Shown piece after piece: positions 1-6,081 of a DNA stretch of 23,631 nucleotides. The DNA lies in NCBI GenBank assembly GCA_002315625.1, contig DCHH01000082.1, positions 1 to 23,631 of the forward strand. Reading direction: 5' to 3'. The notes under the pieces were generated by a model. It searched no databases and was not told the origin of the DNA. It worked only from the letters and a program-made list of their open reading frames with translations. The position numbers and the translations under genes were made by a program. Origin of the DNA: Bacteroidales bacterium UBA1757 (GTDB lineage: Bacteria; Bacteroidota; Bacteroidia; Bacteroidales; UBA1402). How positions within the stretch are numbered: the first letter of the stretch is position 1; each line of letters starts with the position of its first letter.

Positions 1-186
1 ACCCGCATCATCACCTTCATGAACAATGGCGCAGCTGAAAATGTGAAGCTCACTGTTTCTGCAGGTGTTTTGGCAAAGGATACCGCCACAGGTGCTTACA
101 GTTGGACGGGCATCACCGAAAATGCCACCGTCAAATACACCTACAACGGACAAACCTTCACCTTGTACAAAGCAACTGGAATTTAA
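1..186 (+). CDS. C-terminal fragment of an unidentified protein (5' end outside window)
   Basis: Frame 1 is open from the first base and closes with TAA at 184-186, giving the last 61 residues of a gene that begins upstream. The residues alternate hydrophobic and Thr/Asn/Tyr-rich positions, with a run such as KYTYNGQTFTLYKATGI at the very end, which suggests a beta-rich secreted or cell-surface protein. No catalytic motif and no T9SS sorting signature are visible. The only in-frame ATG in the fragment (19-21) is internal sequence rather than a convincing start. A GC-rich hairpin follows 17 bases after the stop, consistent with this being the end of an upstream transcription unit. I do not recognise the family. 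Confidence 0.7.
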   Translation, partial: TRIITFMNNGAAENVKLTVSAGVLAKDTATGAYSWTGITENATVKYTYNGQTFTLYKATGI

Positions 187-203
187 TCCAAACACCCTTC
201 TCT

Positions 204-231
204 CCCCAGGCGGCCTGACCGCCACCTGGGG
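204..231 (+). terminator. GC-rich hairpin, possible transcription terminator
   Basis: CCCCAGG at 204-210 pairs with CCTGGGG at 225-231. The stem continues after one C-A mismatch with GGC/GCC, giving about ten base pairs around a six-base loop. It lies between the stop at 186 and the ATG at 247, where a terminator would be expected. It is followed by an A-rich stretch (aacaaataaaataat) rather than a T-tract, so intrinsic termination on the + strand is plausible but not textbook. It could instead act as a 3'-end stabiliser or a leader structure for the next gene. Confidence 0.5.
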
Positions 232-246
232 AACAAATAAAATAAT

Positions 247-543
247 ATGAGTACAAACATCATCGATATCATTAAGAACTATTTCAATAGCAAGTCTGTT
301 GATAAGGTCTGGATTTTTGGAAGTTTCTCCAGAGGCGAGGAACGGCCTGATAGTGATATTGACATACTTGTGGCTATTACCCCAGGTGCAAAGTTCTCTT
401 TGCTGGATCATTCTCGCATGATATGCGACTTGGAAGAAATTCTTCAGCGCGATGTCGATGTGGTAAAGGAAGGCACTTTGATGCCGTTTGCAATTGACAG
501 TGTGGAACGTGACAAAATATTGATATATGAAAGAACCGCTTAG
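247..543 (+). CDS. MNT-family minimal nucleotidyltransferase (MntA-type antitoxin)
   Basis: This 98-residue protein has the MNT/Pol-beta nucleotidyltransferase signature: G25-S26 followed ten residues later by D37-x-D39, then a third acidic strand with D71 in the sequence DVDVV. These are the metal- and NTP-binding positions. Length and layout match the small nucleotidyltransferases of MNT-HEPN toxin-antitoxin modules. In characterised MntA-HepT pairs the MNT partner transfers AMP groups to the HEPN ribonuclease and silences it. The catalytic residues look intact. The partner gene starts inside this one (ATG at 527, 17-base overlap), the usual operon arrangement, but that partner is deleted internally. 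The protein would be cytoplasmic. Family assignment is firm; current activity is unknown because its usual target is gone here. Confidence 0.88.
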   Translation: MSTNIIDIIKNYFNSKSVDKVWIFGSFSRGEERPDSDIDILVAITPGAKFSLLDHSRMICDLEEILQRDVDVVKEGTLMPFAIDSVERDKILIYERTA

Positions 544-633
544 AGACATAGAGCGATTGATGTCGATGAACTCTGGAGTGTGATAGCAGAAGACATACCA
601 GTTCTGAAGAATCAAATAGAGAAGTATATTTAA
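527..633 (+). pseudogene. Remnant of HEPN (DUF86/HepT-like) toxin gene, internal deletion
   Basis: ATG at 527 begins MKEPLRDIERL, a typical start for short HEPN/DUF86 proteins. That frame then runs out at TGA 581-583. From 559, in a different frame, the sequence reads DVDELWSVIAEDIPVLKNQ and continues to end in QIEKYI with TAA at 631-633. This is the characteristic C-terminal helix of the same family (pattern VW-x-I-x-x-D-I/L-P-x-L-K-x-Q-I). So the first ~11 and last ~24 codons are joined out of frame. Roughly 75 residues of an expected ~110 are missing, including where the Arg-x4-6-His ribonuclease motif should lie. The start overlaps the MNT gene by 17 bases, as in intact MNT-HEPN operons. 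It cannot encode a working toxin. That the two ends come from one deleted gene is inference, but position, order and both sequences agree. Confidence 0.82.
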
Positions 634-639
634 TTAAGG

Positions 640-649
640 TACGCGCGTA
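640..649. promoter_or_regulatory. 10-bp perfect palindrome upstream of the lipoprotein operon
   Basis: TACGCGCGTA is its own reverse complement and ends 11 bases before the ATG at 661. It sits in the 27-base gap between the HEPN remnant and the first fimbrillin-like gene, the only obvious place for a regulatory site before the operon. It could be a dimeric regulator site or chance; no inverted-repeat partner that would mark an invertible promoter is visible elsewhere in the window. Confidence 0.25.
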
Positions 650-660
650 AGAAAAGCGAT

Positions 661-2571
661 ATGAAGAAGAGTTTCGAGTTTGCCGGTTACTGGAAAGCAG
701 CGGTCATTGCGAAGGGGTTTGCAATGGCAGTCGCGGTGGCTTTGCTGGCGGGATGTTCCGGCAAGGAGTACGTCGGCGAGCTCGGCGACCTCGACCTGAC
801 GGCCGGTGCAGAGGACCTCATCACCTTTAATGCCGGCACCTCCGCCCTTACCCGTGCCCCGTTTGCAGGGGCAGATGCCGCCGCGAAACTCTCCAACCAC
901 TTCGTTGTCTATGGTACCAAACACAGCGTAGCCGAGAACGGTTACGCCACCAACGACAAGCTGGTATTCAACAATTACAACCTTTCGTGGAAGGATGGCT
1001 CGGCCGGGACTTCGCTTTCCAACACAAGCGGCTGGGAGTATGTCGGCAACACATCCTATTCTGCCGCAACGACCGAACAGTCAATCAAATACTGGGACTA
1101 CGGTGCAACAGCCGGTTACACCTTCTATGCTTTTTCTTCGAGTGACATCTCCTATCCGGCCCAAGCGTCCGACCCCATTGTCATCACAAAGACACTAAAG
1201 GGTACAAATGCATGGCAGAAAGGATACTCCGTCAAAATCAAAAACGGAGCAAACTTGGACGGTCTCTACTTTTCAGACCGCAAAGCAGTGGCAAAGGCCG
1301 ACTTTAACAAGCCCGTCACGTTTAAGTTCCACAGTTTCGGCGCCAAGGTGAGGGTAGGATTCTACGAAACCATTCCCGGATACACTGTCACCATAAAACG
1401 CTTCTATTACGAGAAATACGCAACTGAAGCCACGACGGATTTTACGAAAATGACAGACGCCGACGAGGACAACTTCCGTGCTGCCGTCCAGAATGTGAAG
1501 AAATCCGGTGTCAACAACGAAGTGACGGTGGTATATGACATTTCTGATAACACTCCTTCCATTGTCAACACTACGGTAACTTACAACTACGACCTCACAT
1601 TGGGCAGCAACATAAAGGGAAAGACTCTCGGCACTACTTCCAACACCGCCACCTACGACCGGGAAGGCGCTGCCTATACCGATGTCTTTCCTTTCGAGCT
1701 CATCAGCAACCCCATGCTCATCAAGTGCGACTATGTCATAACTTCCGAGGACGGTCAGGGGGAGACGCTGGAGATTTCGGGGGCAAAGGTTGCCATTCCT
1801 GTCCAATACCTGCAATGGAGCGGCAACTGCTGCTACACCTACCTTTTCAAAATTACGGAAAACACCACTGGTACGACCGGTCTGTCGGGCGACAAGGAGG
1901 GGCTTTTCCCCATCACCTTCGACGCTGTTTCCGTCTCGACCGATGTCAACGACCAGAGCACCCTTACGACCGTAGATAAATATGATATTACTTCCTACAG
2001 GACTGCAACGGATGTCTATCTCGTAAATACAGACAAGACAACCGGCAATGTCATTATCCCCACGGCAATCGGTGATGAAAGCGGCAATGCTCAGGTCTAT
2101 ATCGTGACTTCAACAGGCGCTGAAATTGACGAGGTAAATATCAACACCTATCTCACAGGAACCAACAACGGTCTCTCACTGGAACCGTTGAAAATAAAAA
2201 CGGGCGACCACGCCGGGCAGTTTGCCGCCGAACTTGTATCCAAAGTACCGGCAGCCGACGGCACATATTATACCATTGGCGATGCCACACACCCGGGAGC
2301 TGTGCACTTCCCCTCAGAAATGGGTTATGCGTACGCATACGTCTATTGTAAGACAAAACACGTCAACCCCACCTACACAAAGGTTGCCGCAGGTGCTGTG
2401 TGGAGTTCTACTACAACCTACTACACCCTTTCTTCAAGCGGTGTCTATTCCGCCGCTTCGGGTGTCACGGAGGCGTACTTCAATGCAAACAAGTCAAGTC
2501 TCTATACACAGACCACTGCTGGCACTCCCGGCGAATACGCTGTGATGCTGCTTGACACGCGAGGATACTAA
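661..2571 (+). CDS. Fimbrillin-like lipoprotein with C-terminal extension (putative pilus subunit)
   Basis: This 636-residue protein has an SPII signal with lipobox L29-A-G-C32, so mature protein would be lipidated and exported. Thr-Arg (R65) lies 33 residues after the lipid cysteine, as in fimbrillin precursors that are trimmed after a basic residue. Motifs shared with the next two genes include KYWDYGA (K143), a KFHSF-x3-VRVGFYETI block (~220-235) and LQWSGNCCYTYLFKITE (~382-398), supporting the Mfa-like/fimbrillin-like family (inferred by eye). After about residue 430 there is an extra ~200-residue Thr/Tyr-rich region absent from its neighbours. It ends at LLDTRGY with TAA one base before the next ATG, so translation is probably coupled. 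The long extension would suit a tip or adhesive subunit, which is speculation. The start is chosen because it gives a basic N-region (K2-K3) and a full signal. Confidence 0.82.
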   Translation: MKKSFEFAGYWKAAVIAKGFAMAVAVALLAGCSGKEYVGELGDLDLTAGAEDLITFNAGTSALTRAPFAGADAAAKLSNHFVVYGTKHSVAENGYATNDKLVFNNYNLSWKDGSAGTSLSNTSGWEYVGNTSYSAATTEQSIKYWDYGATAGYTFYAFSSSDISYPAQASDPIVITKTLKGTNAWQKGYSVKIKNGANLDGLYFSDRKAVAKADFNKPVTFKFHSFGAKVRVGFYETIPGYTVTIKRFYYEKYATEATTDFTKMTDADEDNFRAAVQNVKKSGVNNEVTVVYDISDNTPSIVNTTVTYNYDLTLGSNIKGKTLGTTSNTATYDREGAAYTDVFPFELISNPMLIKCDYVITSEDGQGETLEISGAKVAIPVQYLQWSGNCCYTYLFKITENTTGTTGLSGDKEGLFPITFDAVSVSTDVNDQSTLTTVDKYDITSYRTATDVYLVNTDKTTGNVIIPTAIGDESGNAQVYIVTSTGAEIDEVNINTYLTGTNNGLSLEPLKIKTGDHAGQFAAELVSKVPAADGTYYTIGDATHPGAVHFPSEMGYAYAYVYCKTKHVNPTYTKVAAGAVWSSTTTYYTLSSSGVYSAASGVTEAYFNANKSSLYTQTTAGTPGEYAVMLLDTRGY

Positions 2572-2572
2572 T

Positions 2573-3850
2573 ATGAAAAGGAAAACAGTCATATATCTGC
2601 TTTTGACGGCACTGCTTGTTGCCGGCTGCTCGAAGACCGGCTTCGCGGACGGAGAATTCCTGACGGCGGAGATGGACAGCACTGCCATTCTCCTGGGGAC
2701 GGCTTCCAAGGCCATGACGCGTTCGGCTACAGGACTCGAGACATACGAAGGCACCATGAAGGTATATGCCGCCAAAAAGATGATTGCTACGGACAAATAC
2801 GATAAGGTCTTCGGCAACTATGTTGTCTGGAACACATCGCAAGACCCCAGCGTTGCAGGCGACTGGGATTATGTGGCGGAAAAAGACGAAGTCAGGTCTG
2901 TCATTAAGGACGGCAAGGCGGCTACCCCCGGCAACCTCACCATTCCTCAGAAGCAGGTGAAAAAATATTGGGACTACAAGGCTTCAGAGTACCTTTTCTG
3001 GGCCGTTGCCCCCTATAATGAACACGTCACCTTCAACGTTCCGGCAGCGGGTTCTGCTGGCGAAGGCACTGTGACCCATGCCACAGTGACAGGTATCGGC
3101 GGACATCTGACCGCAAACAACACTTCGACTGCAACACAGTTCTCAGAGTACTATCTGGCCCGTCCCGTCAAGGTGCTCAAGGCAAACTACGGCGACAAGA
3201 CGGCCAACAATCCCGTGAAGTTCACTTTTGACCACATGCACGCATGGGTTCGGGTCGGTTTTTACGAAACCATTTCCAACCACAAAATCAAAAACATCAC
3301 GTTCTATAACAACGAGGCCACCCCTGTAGGGGGCCAGAATATTGTCCTGAACCGCGAGGTGGCGGCATTCGTCGGAGGCAACAACGGTACGGCCACCATC
3401 ACCTACGACAACACAGGCCTTGCGTACGGCATTTCATACACAGGACTTACCGCCCAGAAATGGATTCAGTTTGGAAAGCTTGCAGAGATTGCCGATCCCT
3501 CGGACTACGCTTATATGCTCAAATTGTGGGGACATGACGGTGACATGAGCGCTTCTACCTTCTATTTTCACGTCCTTCCTACCCCGGCAGCACTGGTCGG
3601 AAACGACAGTCCCATCACCCTGACGCTGGATTTCACTCTTCAGGGCGAGGATGCAGCAGCAGAGGAAATCATCGTCAGAGGGGTGAAGGCAACCGTTCCG
3701 AGTGAGTTTTCAACATGGGTTCCCAACCATGCTTATACCTACGTGTTCAAGATTACCGAAGCAGCCCTGAACCTCAAGAAAATCGAGTTCGATGCGGAGG
3801 CAAGCAACATTACTGATATGTCAACCGAGCACGAGGAGGAACTGATATAA
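2573..3850 (+). CDS. Fimbrillin-like lipoprotein (putative pilus subunit)
   Basis: I take the start at ATG 2573, giving 425 residues, rather than an in-frame ATG at 2552. The later start yields a clean lipoprotein signal (MKRKTVIYLL..., lipobox V-A-G-C19) and lies one base after the upstream stop. Thr-Arg (R50) is 31 residues after the lipid cysteine. KKYWDYKASEYLFWA (~130-144), FTFDHMHAWVRVGFYETI (~222-239) and STWVPNHAYTYVFKITE (~380-396) match blocks in the flanking paralogues. The FYETIS/FYETIP match to the 661 gene is especially close and points to duplication. The protein is expected to be lipidated, exported to the surface, and assembled as a type V-like pilus component. It ends with an acidic tail (EHEEELI). 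The next ATG is 15 bases downstream. Confidence 0.85.
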   Translation: MKRKTVIYLLLTALLVAGCSKTGFADGEFLTAEMDSTAILLGTASKAMTRSATGLETYEGTMKVYAAKKMIATDKYDKVFGNYVVWNTSQDPSVAGDWDYVAEKDEVRSVIKDGKAATPGNLTIPQKQVKKYWDYKASEYLFWAVAPYNEHVTFNVPAAGSAGEGTVTHATVTGIGGHLTANNTSTATQFSEYYLARPVKVLKANYGDKTANNPVKFTFDHMHAWVRVGFYETISNHKIKNITFYNNEATPVGGQNIVLNREVAAFVGGNNGTATITYDNTGLAYGISYTGLTAQKWIQFGKLAEIADPSDYAYMLKLWGHDGDMSASTFYFHVLPTPAALVGNDSPITLTLDFTLQGEDAAAEEIIVRGVKATVPSEFSTWVPNHAYTYVFKITEAALNLKKIEFDAEASNITDMSTEHEEELI

Positions 3851-3865
3851 CAAAGAGACAAGAAC

Positions 3866-4912
3866 ATGAAGCGATTATATACAATATTGTTGTTGGCCTT
3901 GACGGTGGCTTTGGCTGCCGGTTGCCGGCAGGACGTTTCTCCCGATACCCCGGGAGGAGATGAGACCTTGAAGCCCATTGCCTTCAACAGCGAGATGCAG
4001 GATATGAAAACAACTCGCGCCGCTCAGGCTTTGTTCAACTACCAGAAGAGCATGAAGCTCTATGGGAGCAAAACCGTCAGCGGAGTGAAGAAAGAGGTGT
4101 TTCCAAACTATCTGATAAAGTATCTCGACGCATCAAAGACATGGGAGTATGAGGCAATTATGGATGCCTCCCTTACCGGGCAGATTACAAAATATTGGGA
4201 CCATGACGCTACCGGCTATTATTTCCTGGCGGGTGCACCATACGACGCGACAGACATATCCGCTGACGGCAAAACGGTCACTGTCAATAATCTGATGGCA
4301 GAAACATCTACTGCCACCAGCCCAATCTCAAGAGCTTATCTGTATTCCGAACCGAAGAGTGTTGCTGCGGCCGAGTTTGACAAAACCGTAATGCTGAGCT
4401 TCCATCTGGCATTGAGCCGTATAAAAGTGGCTTTTATTTTCAAAGATGCCCAGACAGAGGCCGTTACCCTGTCCGATATCAGCTTTGGACCGGCATCGGG
4501 AAACTATGCGACGAAAGGAAGTCTGGCGGTAAATTATTCTTCTTCATCACCTGTTTATACTGTCACTCCAACAGAGACCTCAGCTGTTGCTCTGGATTTC
4601 CAGAGTGTTACGATTGCCGTTCCCGGAAATATTGACAACACCTACGCAGAGGAAGTATATTATATGATTCCGCACTCATCGTCAGCAACTGCCTCGGACT
4701 GGACCATGACCGTTGGAAGTCTTACGGAAAAGAACACGGCCACCGTGGATGCACAATACATGAAATGGGAACCCGGTCATCAGTATGTCTATAAGTTCCT
4801 GCTCAGTTCTGCCAAGACAGACCCCACAATCAAGTTCATTGAATGTGTGAGCACGGCCATCACTGGATGGACCGATGCAACCGCCTCGGATGCGACTTTG
4901 TACAATTGGTAA
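3866..4912 (+). CDS. Fimbrillin-like lipoprotein (putative pilus subunit)
   Basis: This 348-residue protein starts MKRLYTILLL with lipobox A-A-G-C20, a strong SPII signal preceded by an A-rich leader (caaagagacaagaac). Thr-Thr-Arg (R51) lies 31 residues after the lipid cysteine, the same spacing as its neighbours. It carries KYWDHDATGYYFLAGAPY (~108-125), a MLSFHLALSRIKVAF block (~176-190) and MKWEPGHQYVYKFLLSS (~299-315), which align with blocks in the two preceding genes. It is the shortest of the set and lacks the extension of the 661 product. These features fit a minimal fimbrillin-like subunit, perhaps stalk or adaptor, but position alone cannot assign the role. The gene is 15 bases after the previous stop and 11 before the next start. 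Confidence 0.85.
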   Translation: MKRLYTILLLALTVALAAGCRQDVSPDTPGGDETLKPIAFNSEMQDMKTTRAAQALFNYQKSMKLYGSKTVSGVKKEVFPNYLIKYLDASKTWEYEAIMDASLTGQITKYWDHDATGYYFLAGAPYDATDISADGKTVTVNNLMAETSTATSPISRAYLYSEPKSVAAAEFDKTVMLSFHLALSRIKVAFIFKDAQTEAVTLSDISFGPASGNYATKGSLAVNYSSSSPVYTVTPTETSAVALDFQSVTIAVPGNIDNTYAEEVYYMIPHSSSATASDWTMTVGSLTEKNTATVDAQYMKWEPGHQYVYKFLLSSAKTDPTIKFIECVSTAITGWTDATASDATLYNW

Positions 4913-4923
4913 TTTTCGTAAAT

Positions 4924-6069
4924 ATGCATAGCTCAGAATATAGAGTCCGTCACCGCAAATTCCGCTCAGGAGCCGACAGCCTGCTGTTGCTGCTTCTGGC
5001 AGTCTTGTCTTTTGCGGGATGCCAGAAAGGGCTGAAGGATTCCGACGAGAATGAGGAAGAATATTATCCCGTAGAGTTGCTCATGGGCATGAAGGAATTT
5101 GAGCAGGAAGGGGAACAGACCAAGGCTTTGCCGTCAGGCTATACCGTATTCAGTCCTGGAGCGACAAATCCGGGAAAAATCGGTATGTTTATGACCCAGC
5201 AGCCCGCAGGCTCGGAATACACCTATACATCCATTACAGGAACATACGCCTGGTCAACGACTGACCTCAAATGGAACAGTAATGTCTCGGTAAAGTATGA
5301 CAAGAGCGACCCTGGCGGCCCAAGCAACAAGTATTATGCATACGGTTTTATGCCGGCCGGAGGCTCTGTCGGTGCCACTATTACATCTTCCGACTTCTCT
5401 GCCGGAGCCGTCATGACCCTCACGAACGTTCCTCCCGTTTCGGCACAGGATCTCTGTATTGTGACTGGTGTGCTGACAGGCGTTCCTATCGATCCCGAAG
5501 CAAAGCCGCTGACATACCCCTCCATTGAGAGTGTGAATATTAAAGAAGGGGAGAATCTTTATGTGGCCGATACCATTTCCAATGCAATTTACCTTTTGCT
5601 CAAGCATGTTTATTCTAAATATTCGCTGAAAATGGGGGTGGATTCCGCATACAACACCATGCGCACAATCAAGGTTACCAATATGAAACTGTCGGCCGAT
5701 GCTCCTGCAATGAATGTGGATGTCACATACGCACACGGCTCTGCACCTACGGTAAGCATCACTGCCCTTTCTTCAACGGCATCCCTTGAATCTGAGATAC
5801 TCTCCTCTGAGACCGCCCTCGGTAAAGATGCCACCGACCTGGCATCATTCTATTGTGCCAGTCTGCTGGACTACATCCAGCTGAGCATTACTTTTGATGT
5901 CTATGACAAAGGTGGTACCAAGCTGCGTTCCCAGTGCAAGACGACCAACAGGATAAAAGTGCAGAACCTTGAAGCGGGAAAGCACTATACCGTTACTGCG
6001 ACCATCAAACCCACATATCTCTACCAGCTCAGCGAGGAAGACCTCGACAGGCCCACGGTAGTCATATAA
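4924..6069 (+). CDS. Divergent fimbrillin-like lipoprotein
   Basis: I take the start at ATG 4924, giving 381 residues. An earlier in-frame ATG (4843) would lie inside the upstream gene and place 27 unrelated residues before the signal. From 4924 there is a basic N-region (RVRHRKFR), a leucine-rich core and lipobox F-A-G-C33. After the cysteine comes an acidic stretch, KDSDENEEE, which resembles the acidic lipoprotein-export signals that send Bacteroidota lipoproteins to the outer surface. Thr-Lys (K67) lies 34 residues after the cysteine, in the position of the neighbours' Thr-Arg. The KYWD motif is missing; NKYYAYGFMPAG (~136) may be its counterpart. C-terminal IKVQNLEAGKHYTVTATIKP fits an Ig-like fimbrillin fold. 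Family placement is by architecture and context, so less certain than for the previous three; it may be an anchor or accessory subunit. Confidence 0.72.
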   Translation: MHSSEYRVRHRKFRSGADSLLLLLLAVLSFAGCQKGLKDSDENEEEYYPVELLMGMKEFEQEGEQTKALPSGYTVFSPGATNPGKIGMFMTQQPAGSEYTYTSITGTYAWSTTDLKWNSNVSVKYDKSDPGGPSNKYYAYGFMPAGGSVGATITSSDFSAGAVMTLTNVPPVSAQDLCIVTGVLTGVPIDPEAKPLTYPSIESVNIKEGENLYVADTISNAIYLLLKHVYSKYSLKMGVDSAYNTMRTIKVTNMKLSADAPAMNVDVTYAHGSAPTVSITALSSTASLESEILSSETALGKDATDLASFYCASLLDYIQLSITFDVYDKGGTKLRSQCKTTNRIKVQNLEAGKHYTVTATIKPTYLYQLSEEDLDRPTVVI

Positions 6070-6081
6070 CCATTTAAGACC

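Noticed and set aside
65..250. 61-codon + strand open frame (frame 2)
   Set aside because: It overlaps the more protein-like frame 1 tail, runs across the hairpin at 204-231 and has a Pro/Thr-rich translation without recognisable features.
602..632. Possible Bacteroidota promoter (-7-like TATATTTA at 625-632)
   Set aside because: Seven of eight bases fit TAnnTTTG, but the -33 region lacks a clear TTTG and the bases are inside the HEPN remnant, so AT-rich coding sequence explains it.
634..924. 96-codon - strand open frame over the start of the first lipoprotein
   Set aside because: It is antisense to a clear lipoprotein signal and has no recognisable features.
2552..2572. Seven-codon N-terminal extension of the second lipoprotein
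   Set aside because: It lies within the upstream gene's coding sequence; starting at 2573 gives a canonical lipoprotein signal directly after the upstream stop.
4843..4923. 27-codon N-terminal extension of the fourth lipoprotein
   Set aside because: It overlaps the end of the upstream gene, is rich in His, Cys and Trp unlike a signal N-region, and the ATG at 4924 gives a standard SPII signal.
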